From UBA685 sp002299005 (GTDB lineage Bacteria; Pseudomonadota; Alphaproteobacteria; Puniceispirillales; Puniceispirillaceae), in assembly GCA_963966775.1 (NCBI GenBank), contig CAXAAH010000003.1, positions 27,909 to 91,908 of the forward strand: a stretch of 64,000 nucleotides of DNA, in the 5' to 3' direction. Every line of letters begins with the position of its first letter. Within the stretch, counting starts at the first letter, position 1. Positions 36,363 through 45,010 of this stretch are shown here, one piece after another. A program made the position numbers and the translations under genes. The notes beneath the pieces were generated by a model, which searched no databases, was not told the origin of the DNA, and saw only the letters and a program-made list of their open reading frames with translations.

Positions 36363-39083
36363 TCATGCATCAGGGGCCGTTGGCGCTTGGCATGGTAAGG
36401 TGATTTTAAAGGCGGCGCCCGTAGCGCAATCTTCGAGGCGAAGCTTGCCGCCCAATAATTGGATAATCCGCGCAGAAATAGGCAAGCCTAGACCAACGCC
36501 CTTTTTGGAACTCTCCCCTGAGAGTGTCGCGAATTTTTCAAAGATAACATCTCGATCTTCAGGGCGAATGCCGGGGCCATTATCGCTCACTGAGATTTCT
36601 ATGAAATCTGGCTGATCTGTCTGTTTTTTCTTATCGTTGGCACGGCTTGCTTGATGCACCTCAATCCAAATGGACGGGGTGTCGCCCTTATTATGCTTCA
36701 CACCGTTTGAGATAAGGTTAATCAGCGCCTGCACAAGACGGTCTGCATCTGTCTCAAAAGCGATTGTGTTTTTGGGCAGGTGAATCTTTGCGCCTCGCTC
36801 TTCTATGAGGCTGTCTGCGGCGATGAGCGCGCGATTGAGCAATTTATCGCTATCAGTCTTCTCATAATTCAGCTTTGGCACACGGCTCTCAAGGAAGTTT
36901 AGCTCTAGAATTTCATCTAGCAGGCGCGTTAGGCGTTGGCTTTCTTCATGAATGATGCTGGCAAAATAGACACTCTTTTTCTCATCATGCGCGCTTGTTT
37001 CACGTAATATCTCTGAAAAAGAGCGGATAGATGTCATAGGCGTGCGCAATTCATGGCTAACTTGCGAGAGGAAATCATCGCGCTGATTGCCCATTAAGAT
37101 CAGTTGCATATTGGCATTGCGCAATTGCTGGGCAGTGTTTTGCAGCTCTTCTGATTTCACTTCTAATTCGGCCGAATAGGCGCGCACTCTGGCAGATTCA
37201 TCAGCCACCGCCACCAAATCAGAAACCGATAAATCACCATGCCCACCAATTTGCCGAATGATGGCCTGCGCGGTGGCGGCGCCAACAACTGAGGCGAATT
37301 CGCGTTCAAGATCATCGAGCAGGGCGGCGGTTAATGCTGGCAGGGCATTCACCTTGCCTTGCTGTTCAGCCGCACGTTTGAAGAAGTTTTGCCCTTCCTT
37401 GCGCCCCAAAATACGCTGTGATAGGCCCAATAATTCATGCGCTGAGCCAGAGGTATGAAAGACAGAAGAAGGCCGTCTTAATGCCGCATCAGATTGGAAG
37501 ATGGCGGCTTGCAATAATTCCATATCGCTGGGGCGTGTTGCCATAGAGACAAGGACAAAGACCACTGAATTGGCGCCAAGAGACCAGACAAAGGAATGAA
37601 CAAGCGGGTCTGGGATCATCGAGCCAAATAGCGCATAAGGTTTTAAGAGGGCAATCCCAAATAGGCCTTCCTCAATCACAGTGTTTGACATCACAAAGCT
37701 ATTCTCAAAGCTTGGGATGAAGAGTGTGAATAGCCAGATAAGAAAGCCTGTGATAACCGCCGATAGGGCGCCTGCTTTTGTGGCTTGTCGCCAAAACATC
37801 CCGCCAACCAGCGCAGGGATAAATTGACTGACCCCCAAAAAGGCGATGAGGCCAATAGAGGCAAGCGCATCTGAGCCGCCTGATAGGCTGTAATAAAGAT
37901 AGCCAAGCCCTAGCAGCGCAAAGATCGTCATGCGGCGCGAGATAAGCGTGATTTGGCGCAAGTCACTGCGAAGATGCGGCGCACGGCTTTGCAACATGAG
38001 GCTTAGCGGCAAGATGAGGTGGTTCGAGACCATCGTTGCCAATGCCAAAGTCGCCATAATCACCATCGAGGTCGCGGAGGAAAAGCCGCCAAGAAAGGCA
38101 ATGATCGCCAGCCAATCATAGCCCTGCGATAGAGGCACGGTGATGACATAAAGGTCAGGGTTACTATCAGTGCCAAGCGTGCTGAGCCCAAAAATAGCAA
38201 TCGGCATCACAAAGAGGCACATGATGAACAGATAAGTCGGAAACGCCCATGAGGCGAGGGCAAGCTGTTTCTCATTATGGTTTTCAACAACCATCACTTG
38301 GAACATGCGCGGCAGACATATGATCGCAAAGGCTGAGAGGAAAATCAACGTCGCCCAACGCGAGGAATAAAGGCTATCTGCCTCAAACCGTTCGGTTAGC
38401 GCTTGTGTCATAATCGGGGTATCGCTGGTCGAAATCCAGAACATAACGGCAATGCCAACCGCCACAAGCGCAACCAATTTTACAATCGCCTCAAGCGCGA
38501 TGGCTGTGACCACCCCTTCATGGCGCTCTGAGGCATTGATGGTTCTTGTGCCAAAAATCGTCGTGAAAATCGCAAGCCCGATGGCGAGTGACAGCGCGAT
38601 CACAGCGTTGGTTGCCCCGCCCCCTGAGGCAGGCTCATTGGTGAAGACGGAGAATGACAGGGTCAGTGACTGCAATTGAAGCGCGATATAAGGCGTGGTG
38701 CCGATAATCGCGATGATGGTGATAACCGCCGCAAGAGACGAGCTTTTGCCATAGCGTGCCGACACAAAATCAGCGATTGAGGTTAGTTTTTCTTGCCTGC
38801 CTATACGCACCAAACGGCGCAAAAACCACCACCAACCGACAAAAATAAGGGTGGGGCCTAGATAGATTGTTATGAACTCAAACCCATTACGCGCGGCCGA
38901 TCCAACCGCGCCATAAAACGTCCATGCGGTGCAATAGACCGATAGTGAGAGCGTGTAGACAAGCGGTGATGTGAAAAAATAAGATTGGCTTTTTTGCGCC
39001 GCCCTATCAGCAAAAGACGCAACGCCAAATAAGGTGGCGGCATAGAGGCTGGCTATCAGGGCAACAATTTGAATGGTTGTCAT
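36363..39083 (-). CDS. Sodium/solute symporter-histidine kinase fusion (CbrA/CrbS-like)
   Basis: 906-residue membrane sensor. Residues 1 to about 490 are a sodium:solute symporter (SSS) domain with about 13 membrane segments (for example TAWTFYGAVGSAARNGFEFITIYLGP). A STAC-like segment follows (about residues 540-625, ending GAATAQAIIRQ), then a coiled coil. The kinase core has the H-box SHELRTPMTSIR with phospho-acceptor H677, N-box INLISNGVKHN, G1 SDNGPGIRPEDRD and G2 GVGLGLPIS. No PAS domain is evident. CbrA and CrbS relatives sense histidine or acetate metabolism; the ligand here is unknown. Genes for a small membrane protein and a receiver protein lie immediately upstream. Confidence 0.88.
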   Translation of the reverse strand: MTTIQIVALIASLYAATLFGVASFADRAAQKSQSYFFTSPLVYTLSLSVYCTAWTFYGAVGSAARNGFEFITIYLGPTLIFVGWWWFLRRLVRIGRQEKLTSIADFVSARYGKSSSLAAVITIIAIIGTTPYIALQLQSLTLSFSVFTNEPASGGGATNAVIALSLAIGLAIFTTIFGTRTINASERHEGVVTAIALEAIVKLVALVAVGIAVMFWISTSDTPIMTQALTERFEADSLYSSRWATLIFLSAFAIICLPRMFQVMVVENHNEKQLALASWAFPTYLFIMCLFVMPIAIFGLSTLGTDSNPDLYVITVPLSQGYDWLAIIAFLGGFSSATSMVIMATLALATMVSNHLILPLSLMLQSRAPHLRSDLRQITLISRRMTIFALLGLGYLYYSLSGGSDALASIGLIAFLGVSQFIPALVGGMFWRQATKAGALSAVITGFLIWLFTLFIPSFENSFVMSNTVIEEGLFGIALLKPYALFGSMIPDPLVHSFVWSLGANSVVFVLVSMATRPSDMELLQAAIFQSDAALRRPSSVFHTSGSAHELLGLSQRILGRKEGQNFFKRAAEQQGKVNALPALTAALLDDLEREFASVVGAATAQAIIRQIGGHGDLSVSDLVAVADESARVRAYSAELEVKSEELQNTAQQLRNANMQLILMGNQRDDFLSQVSHELRTPMTSIRSFSEILRETSAHDEKKSVYFASIIHEESQRLTRLLDEILELNFLESRVPKLNYEKTDSDKLLNRALIAADSLIEERGAKIHLPKNTIAFETDADRLVQALINLISNGVKHNKGDTPSIWIEVHQASRANDKKKQTDQPDFIEISVSDNGPGIRPEDRDVIFEKFATLSGESSKKGVGLGLPISARIIQLLGGKLRLEDCATGAAFKITLPCQAPTAPDA

Positions 39084-39104
39084 TTGCTATCTGGCCTCTT
39101 TTAC

Positions 39105-39350
39105 TTAAGACAAGGTGGTCTTATCGGCTTGAGAGGCGACAGTGACAGCTGGCATGCGGCGGTGGAAACGGTTCGCAATGATGGTAAGGCCGATGAGTAA
39201 GAGCCAAAATAAAAATAAGCCCGTGCCCGTGCGCACAATGGCAGAGGCACTGCCTTGCGTGATGATGATATTCACAAGCGGCGTTGCCAGAAGCGCCAAT
39301 GCCACAGAGACGATGATGAGCGATAGGCGGTGAAAGCGCGAAGATGGCAT
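39105..39350 (-). CDS. Small two-helix membrane protein
   Basis: 81 residues with two hydrophobic segments (about residues 8-30, LSLIIVSVALALLATPLVNIII, and 42-62, GTGLFLFWLLLIGLTIIAN) and a basic end RFHRR. No named family recognised. It lies 21 nt upstream of the symporter-kinase and 25 nt downstream of the receiver gene. SSS transporters such as ActP often have a small two-helix partner (YjcH, DUF4212), so it may be an accessory subunit of the symporter domain. This is inference from position and topology only. Confidence 0.65.
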   Translation of the reverse strand: MPSSRFHRLSLIIVSVALALLATPLVNIIITQGSASAIVRTGTGLFLFWLLLIGLTIIANRFHRRMPAVTVASQADKTTLS

Positions 39351-39375
39351 GCGTTCAACTCCTCTCTAATGATGA

Positions 39376-39774
39376 CTAGCGCGGATTGGCATTTTGCAGC
39401 ATCTCTTTTACCGAGGCGACGAGCTCTGCGTTGGCAAATGGCTTTGTCATAAATTGCGTGACGCCAGACAGATGCGCTAATTGGCGGTCTTTGGCTTGCC
39501 CTTTGGCGGTGAGCATAAGTATAGGGATCGTCTCACCTGCCTCAGCGCCTCTTACTTCACGCGCAACTGTGATGCCTGATTTATTTGGCAGCATATAATC
39601 TAGCACGATGAGCGCGGGTTGTTGTTCAAGAATCTGCTCAGCCGCATCTGCGCCATCGCGCAAGATATGCACAGCCCAGCCTTCAAGTTCAAACAAATAG
39701 CTTAATGCCTCAACGATGAATGGCTCATCTTCAACAATTGATATAATAGTCATCTTCATCCCCACCCTATTCAC
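39376..39774 (-). CDS. Receiver-only response regulator
   Basis: CheY-like protein of up to 132 residues with no output domain. The acidic pocket is VEDEP (residues 14-18), the phospho-acceptor is D59 in ALIVLDYMLPNKSG, the switch threonine is in LMLTAKG and the lysine in MTKPF. The true start may be an internal ATG (MKMTIISIV or MTIISIV). Its position between the XRE regulator and the kinase suggests it takes phosphate from the kinase. CrbS and CbrA partners usually carry a DNA-binding domain; this one does not. Confidence 0.88.
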   Translation of the reverse strand: MNRVGMKMTIISIVEDEPFIVEALSYLFELEGWAVHILRDGADAAEQILEQQPALIVLDYMLPNKSGITVAREVRGAEAGETIPILMLTAKGQAKDRQLAHLSGVTQFMTKPFANAELVASVKEMLQNANPR

Positions 39775-39825
39775 AAGAGTGACAAAAAATAGGCCAAAAA
39801 GCTAGTTCAAAAACAGGGGGTCATC

Positions 39826-41097
39826 CTAGTCCGCGAAAAGAGCATAGGCCTCACGCCGGTCGGTGCAATCTGTGCGATTGCAAACTGAACAGTGAAAGCC
39901 AACCGCCACATCAGGTGGCGCAAAGGGCGTGGGATCATCTGTCTGTGCTTCGTGAAACAGCATCACAGATTGGCTGACAGGCACAAGTTGGGCAAAGTCG
40001 CGTTTGCGTGTTTGCGCGATGGCATAGGCCTGATAGGTCTCGCCCGTGATAAAGGACATGCGTTGCAGAACAGGCTCACCGGTGGCGCCAAAAGCGCGGT
40101 AAATCGGCCATCTTGGGCAGGCGCCAGAACGTGATGGCAGGCGCATTGTGCCAATCTCATGGCGATAGAGCACCCCGCCCGCATTATCAACCGCCAATAA
40201 GCCATAGTCAGGCAGCCCCTCTTGGCCAGATAAGGACAGCAATTGATAAAACACCAAAGACGCTGGCAGACCGAAATGATCTGCGATTAAAAAGGGCTGG
40301 TTATGATGGGCCTTAAAGCTTTCATGCAGGGCTTGGCGCGTAATCACCTCTTGCGCCCGCAAGAAGGCAGGGGCGTTCTTAATCGCCTCAGGCAGATTAA
40401 GGCTGGGCAAGGCCTCGCTATCGCTAGGTGTTTTGGCTTTGGGGCGTGCAAGATTATGTGATGCGCGCTGTGTGGGCGCCTCATTCACCTCTGCCTTGCC
40501 AGCTTGTGCAGGGTCAAATTGTAACAGTAATTTTTCGGCCGTGACCGATAGGCGCTTACTTTCTTGAAAGATGTTCTGGATGAATGATTTTTGCTTGGCC
40601 TCTTCCATCGAGCCACGCATCACAAGCAATTCAGAAATTGACCGGATGGCCGTAATATTAGAGAGCATAATATGGATGGTCTCAGACAAGATAGGGTCAT
40701 GCGATAATCTATCTGATAGGATTTCAATCAGCGATTCAAGCCGCTTTCGCGTCTGTGCTTGATGCGATAAGACAGAGGCCCAGCCGGGGAATCTTGTGGT
40801 GAAAATCTCAATCTCATCAAGCTCAGCTGTGGGCGCATTATATGTGCTTGGGACTTGGCGGGCTGATTGTTGCAGATGTTCAATCATCTCGGCGGTGGCA
40901 CCGCGCACAAGCAGGGTGCGATCGGTCTCAAGGGCGTTGGCAAAGACAGATAATAACTTGCCCGCAACCGCTCTTTTATCATGCTCAATCAGATTGAGGT
41001 AAGTGGGCGAAATGCCGACAAGCTTTGCCAAGGCAGATTGTTTTAAACCTTTCTGCGCTCTAATCTCTCTGATGCGCCCGCCAATGGTTTGCGCCAT
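39826..41097 (-). CDS. XRE-family regulator with DUF2083 domain (short-chain acyl-CoA type)
   Basis: 423-residue transcription regulator. An N-terminal XRE helix-turn-helix spans residues 4-60 (IREIRAQKGLKQSALAKLVGISPTYL). The C-terminal DUF2083 region runs from about residue 265 to the end and finishes with the Cys cluster GFHCSVCNRTDCTDRRE. Relatives such as RamB and PccR control acetate, propionate or acyl-CoA genes. Between the two, residues 140-190 match a histidine-kinase DHp helix, with H142 where a kinase has its phospho-acceptor. No HEXXH zincin motif is present. A near-perfect palindrome lies 46 nt upstream (41143-41160), probably its operator. Confidence 0.85.
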   Translation of the reverse strand: MAQTIGGRIREIRAQKGLKQSALAKLVGISPTYLNLIEHDKRAVAGKLLSVFANALETDRTLLVRGATAEMIEHLQQSARQVPSTYNAPTAELDEIEIFTTRFPGWASVLSHQAQTRKRLESLIEILSDRLSHDPILSETIHIMLSNITAIRSISELLVMRGSMEEAKQKSFIQNIFQESKRLSVTAEKLLLQFDPAQAGKAEVNEAPTQRASHNLARPKAKTPSDSEALPSLNLPEAIKNAPAFLRAQEVITRQALHESFKAHHNQPFLIADHFGLPASLVFYQLLSLSGQEGLPDYGLLAVDNAGGVLYRHEIGTMRLPSRSGACPRWPIYRAFGATGEPVLQRMSFITGETYQAYAIAQTRKRDFAQLVPVSQSVMLFHEAQTDDPTPFAPPDVAVGFHCSVCNRTDCTDRREAYALFAD

Positions 41098-41142
41098 AAT
41101 CGCTCCTATTTTTAATGAAAGCCCCTGATGCCCAAGAGGTGC

Positions 41143-41160
41143 TTGTAAATAAATTTACAA
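41143..41160. promoter_or_regulatory. Palindromic operator between the XRE regulator and the ABC importer
   Basis: TTGTAAATAAATTTACAA is a perfect 8+8 inverted repeat around AA. It lies 46 nt upstream of the XRE regulator and 194 nt upstream of the substrate-binding-protein gene. RamB/PccR-type regulators bind TTTGCAAA-like sites, so this is a plausible autoregulatory site. The link is inferred. Confidence 0.6.
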
Positions 41161-41353
41161 TAAATGAGCGATGTTTCAAATATTTTTTTACATAATCGTC
41201 ACTGATTTTCAGAATCGCCATTGATGCCAAGGCCCCTATCTTGTTGTGATAAAGAATGGCTCGTTTTGCGGTTTAAAAGAAACAAAGCGGGTCGCACGGA
41301 AGTCTTAAGGCACAGAAATGTGTTTTAAGCGTGAGATAGACAAGGGAGGAAAC

Positions 41354-42697
41354 ATGTCTAGAATTACCACAACACGTCGTGGTTTGCTAAAAGGCGGTGC
41401 GACACTTGGCGCTGGCTTGGCATTACCAACGATCTTTACAAGCCCTGCTGCGGCTTATTTGAATGAGCCAAAGGGTAGCACTGTTACGCTTGGTTTCAAC
41501 GTACCGCAGACAGGCCCATATGCTGATGAGGGCGCGGATGAATTGCGCGCTTATTTGCTGGCTGTTGAGCACCTAAATGGTGAAGGCGACGGCGGCATGA
41601 TGAATACATTTTCATCAAAGGCGCTGAAGGGTAATGGTATCCTTGGCAAGAAAGTGACTTATGTGACAGGTGACACACAGACAAAGTCTGATGCGGCACG
41701 TGCCTCTGCAAAGTCAATGATTGAAAAAGATGGCGCTGTGATGATCACAGGTGGTTCATCTTCAGGTGTGGCTGTTGCTGTGCAGGCATTGTGTCAGGAA
41801 GCTGGCGTGATTTTCATGGCAGGTCTAACACACTCAAACGACACAACAGGTAAAGACCGTAAGGCAAATGGCTTCCGCCACTTCTTTAACGGTTACATGT
41901 CTGGTGCGGCTTTGGCGCCAGTGCTTGAAAAGATGTATGGTAAAGACCGTCGTGCCTATCACCTAACAGCTGATTACAACTGGGGTTGGACACAGCAGGA
42001 ATCAATCGCAGCTGCGACTGAAGCCAAAGGTTGGGAGACAGTCAACAACGTCACAACACCACTAACAACCACAGACTTCTCAAGCTATGTGGCACCTGTA
42101 TTGAACTCTGGTGCAGACGTTCTTGTATTGAACCACTACGGCGGGAACATGATCAACTCATTGACATCTGCTGTACAGTTTGGTCTTCGTGACAAGGTTG
42201 TAAACGGCAAGAACTTTGAGATTGTTGTTCCACTATACTCACGTCTAATGGCACGTGGTGCTGGTGAAAACGTTAAGGGTATCTTTGGTTCAACAAACTG
42301 GCACTGGTCACTAACAGATGCTGGCTCAAAGGCGTTTGTGAAGTCATTTGGCGAGAAGTACGGCTTCCCACCATCACAGGCTGCACACACAGTTTACTGT
42401 CAGACATTGCTATATGCCGATGCTTGTGAGCGTGCTGGTACATTCAACCCATGCGGTGTTGTTGAAGCTCTTGAAGGCTTCAAGTTTGACGGCTTGGGCA
42501 ACGGCGCAACTGAATATCGCGCTGAAGATCACCAGTGCTTTAAGGATGTTCTTGTTGTGAAGGGTAAAGAAAACCCAACTTCAGAATTTGACGTTCTTGA
42601 AATCGTTGAAGTGACACCACGTGAGCAGGTCGAATATGCACCTGACCATGAAATGTTCTCAGGCGGTGCCCTTGGCACATGTAACCCAGGCGCTTAA
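41354..42697 (+). CDS. ABC transporter substrate-binding protein, branched-chain amino acid/amide type
   Basis: Periplasmic binding protein of the Leu/Ile/Val-amide family (Peripla_BP_6). A twin-arginine signal TTRRGLLKGGATLGAGLALP starts at about residue 5. The mature part opens with VTLGFNVPQTGPYADEG. The ATG at 41354 has an excellent GGGAGGA upstream; the frame is open further upstream but without support. At about 447 residues it is longer than classical LivJ (about 370), and substrates could include amides or urea as well as amino acids. Codon use is strongly biased (ACA, TCA, CCA, AAC, CGT, AAG), a sign of very high expression. A hairpin follows before livH. Confidence 0.87.
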   Translation: MSRITTTRRGLLKGGATLGAGLALPTIFTSPAAAYLNEPKGSTVTLGFNVPQTGPYADEGADELRAYLLAVEHLNGEGDGGMMNTFSSKALKGNGILGKKVTYVTGDTQTKSDAARASAKSMIEKDGAVMITGGSSSGVAVAVQALCQEAGVIFMAGLTHSNDTTGKDRKANGFRHFFNGYMSGAALAPVLEKMYGKDRRAYHLTADYNWGWTQQESIAAATEAKGWETVNNVTTPLTTTDFSSYVAPVLNSGADVLVLNHYGGNMINSLTSAVQFGLRDKVVNGKNFEIVVPLYSRLMARGAGENVKGIFGSTNWHWSLTDAGSKAFVKSFGEKYGFPPSQAAHTVYCQTLLYADACERAGTFNPCGVVEALEGFKFDGLGNGATEYRAEDHQCFKDVLVVKGKENPTSEFDVLEIVEVTPREQVEYAPDHEMFSGGALGTCNPGA

Positions 42698-42728
42698 TAG
42701 CCCGGGTTCCTGATAACAAGTAAAGTAA

Positions 42729-42758
42729 GGGCCACGCTGTGATTGTTCAGCGTGGCCC
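42729..42758 (+). terminator. Hairpin between the binding-protein gene and livH
   Basis: GGGCCACGCTG (42729-42739) and CAGCGTGGCCC (42748-42758) form a perfect 11-bp stem with an 8-nt loop, without a U-run directly behind it. Such a structure would protect the binding-protein mRNA and reduce read-through to the permease genes. Confidence 0.7.
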
Positions 42759-42800
42759 CCTTACACCCTTTTCATAAATTTAAGTAGGTTTTTAAAGAAG

Positions 42801-43832
42801 ATGGACGCGATACTGCTTCAAATTCTCAACGGTCTCGATAAAGGGTCTGCCTATGCGCTTATCGCATTGGGTTTGACGCTTATCTTTGGCACCCTTGGCG
42901 TGGTTAATTTCGCGCATGGTGCCTTATTTATGATTGGTGCCTTTTGTGCGGTGACACTGCAGAAAGTCTTCAATCTTTATTCCGTTGTGATCGACCCCAC
43001 AAAGACTGATTTTTTAGGTAATCCGCTCAAAGTCAAAGTGCCCTATGTTGAAACATGGTTTGGCGAAATGGCTGGGCAAGCGATTATTAACTGGTCCGTT
43101 CCCCTTGCGATTCTTGTTGCCATACCTGTTATGGTGACGATTGGCTATGTGATGGAACGTGGGCTGATTAAGCATTTCTATAAGCGCCCGCATGCTGACC
43201 AGATTTTGGTGACATTCGGTCTTGCCATCGTCTTGCAAGAGATCATCAAAGCATTTTACGGGGCGAACCCAATTCCAACACCTGCACCTGATGTCTTCAA
43301 AGGTTCATTTGATTTTGGTGTGCTCATTGGTTTTGATGAGAATTCGATTATCTATCCTTATTGGCGTCTAATTTACTTTGTCTTCTCGGCCCTTGTCATC
43401 GGTCTTGTCTTTGCCTTCTTGCAATTCACCACCTTCGGGATGGTGGTAAGAGCCGGTATGGCAGATAGAGAAACGGTTGGTCTATTGGGGATTAATATCG
43501 ACCGTCGCTTTACCTTGATGTTTGGTATCGCCGCCGCGGTGGCTGGCTTGGCTGGTGTGATGTATACGCCGATTAACCCGCCAAACTATCATATGGGCAT
43601 GGACTTCCTTGTTCTGTCATTCGTGGTTGTGGTTGTGGGCGGTATGGGCTCATTGCCGGGCGCGGTATTGGCTGGCTTCTTGCTAGGCGTGCTAGAGAGT
43701 TTTGCTTCGATGAACGAGGTGAAGACACTGCTACCTGGTATTGACCAAATTATTATTTATCTTGTGGCTATTGCGATTTTGTTGACCCGTCCTCGTGGAT
43801 TGATGGGCCGTGCTGGCGTGATGGAGGATTAA
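42801..43832 (+). CDS. livH: Branched-chain amino acid ABC permease LivH
   Basis: Integral membrane permease of 343 residues with about eight hydrophobic segments. Family features are the start LQILNGLDKGSAYALIALGLTLIFG, VVNFAHGALFMIGAF, GMVVRAGMADRETVGLLGINIDRRF (cytoplasmic coupling loop) and VVVGGMGSLPGAVLAGFLLG. It abuts livM directly (TAA then ATG). About 50 residues more than E. coli LivH are inserted near residue 70. Confidence 0.92.
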   Translation: MDAILLQILNGLDKGSAYALIALGLTLIFGTLGVVNFAHGALFMIGAFCAVTLQKVFNLYSVVIDPTKTDFLGNPLKVKVPYVETWFGEMAGQAIINWSVPLAILVAIPVMVTIGYVMERGLIKHFYKRPHADQILVTFGLAIVLQEIIKAFYGANPIPTPAPDVFKGSFDFGVLIGFDENSIIYPYWRLIYFVFSALVIGLVFAFLQFTTFGMVVRAGMADRETVGLLGINIDRRFTLMFGIAAAVAGLAGVMYTPINPPNYHMGMDFLVLSFVVVVVGGMGSLPGAVLAGFLLGVLESFASMNEVKTLLPGIDQIIIYLVAIAILLTRPRGLMGRAGVMED

Positions 43833-44999
43833 ATGAAACATCTTACCAAAAATGATCGCCTGCTCTTTATCTTCTTTACCATCATGGTCCTAGCAGGCCC
43901 GATTATCCTTGCGCCATTTGGTGCGGGCTATCCTGATTTGCTCCAGCGTTTTGCGATTTTCGGTCTCTTTGCTGTTGGCTTTAACATTCTGTTTGGCATG
44001 ACAGGCTACCTGTCATTCGGTCACGCGGCCTTTCTGGGGGTTGGATCTTATTCCGCTGTTTGGATGTTTAAGCTTTTGACGATGAACGTCATTCCAGCTT
44101 TGTTCCTGTCAGTGGTTATCTCTGGTCTGTTTGCGTTGCTAATCGGCTTTGTCTCATTGCGTCGTTCAGGGATTTACTTCTCTATTCTGACGCTTGCCTT
44201 TGCGCAGATGAGCTATAACCTTGCCTATTCAGTGCTAACGCCGATTACCAATGGTGAGACAGGTCTGCAACTAAACCTCTCAGATCCTCGTATCCTAGAT
44301 GCGGCGAATACAACAGGTTCTATCCCATCGACAAATCTGTTTGGTTTGACGATGAATTCAACTGCCAAATTCGAACTGCTTGGCTTGGTGTTCCAGTTTA
44401 ATGTCGGCTTCTATTTCTGTGCGCTTATCTTGATTGCTGGTTTTTATATTGCGATGCGCATTGCCCGTTCACCATTTGGGCTGATGTTGCTGGCGATTAA
44501 GACGAACCAGACAAGGTTGAATTACACAGGTGTGAATACCCGCCCTTACACGTTGGCAGCCTTTGTTATCTCTGGCATGTATGCGGGGCTTGCTGGTGGC
44601 TTGATGGCCATTACCGACCCGCTTGCAGGCGCTGAGCGTATGCAATGGACAGCCTCTGGTGAGGTGGTCTTGATGACCATTCTTGGCGGTGTTGGCACCT
44701 TGCTTGGCCCTGTTTTGGGCGCTGGTTTTATCAAATATTTTGAGAATATCTTCTCAAAGATTAATGACAGCGTATTGGAAAGCTGGTTCAGCTTCCTGCC
44801 AGAGGGTCTGTCTGATGCGATGGTCTTTGTGTTGCATTTCTTTGTCGGCAAAGGCTGGCACCTAACATTGGGTTTATTGTTCATGCTGGTGGTGATTTTC
44901 TTGCCAGGCGGTCTTATGGAAGGTGGCACGCGTCTTTATAATGCGTTCCGCTCAAAGGACACGAAATCGTCAAAAGACGAGCCAAAAGCAGCAGAATAG
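43833..44999 (+). CDS. livM: Branched-chain amino acid ABC permease LivM
   Basis: Second membrane subunit, 388 residues. Visible are LFAVGFNILFGMTGYLSFGHAAFLGVGSY, FVSLRRSGIYFSILTLAFAQM, the coupling loop FGLMLLAIKTNQTRLNYTG and TILGGVGTLLGPVLGA. The C-terminus is a charged Lys/Ser tail (SKDTKSSKDEPKAAE). It is translated right after livH; livG follows after 11 nt. Confidence 0.92.
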   Translation: MKHLTKNDRLLFIFFTIMVLAGPIILAPFGAGYPDLLQRFAIFGLFAVGFNILFGMTGYLSFGHAAFLGVGSYSAVWMFKLLTMNVIPALFLSVVISGLFALLIGFVSLRRSGIYFSILTLAFAQMSYNLAYSVLTPITNGETGLQLNLSDPRILDAANTTGSIPSTNLFGLTMNSTAKFELLGLVFQFNVGFYFCALILIAGFYIAMRIARSPFGLMLLAIKTNQTRLNYTGVNTRPYTLAAFVISGMYAGLAGGLMAITDPLAGAERMQWTASGEVVLMTILGGVGTLLGPVLGAGFIKYFENIFSKINDSVLESWFSFLPEGLSDAMVFVLHFFVGKGWHLTLGLLFMLVVIFLPGGLMEGGTRLYNAFRSKDTKSSKDEPKAAE

Positions 45000-45010
45000 G
45001 GGGGCGAGTT

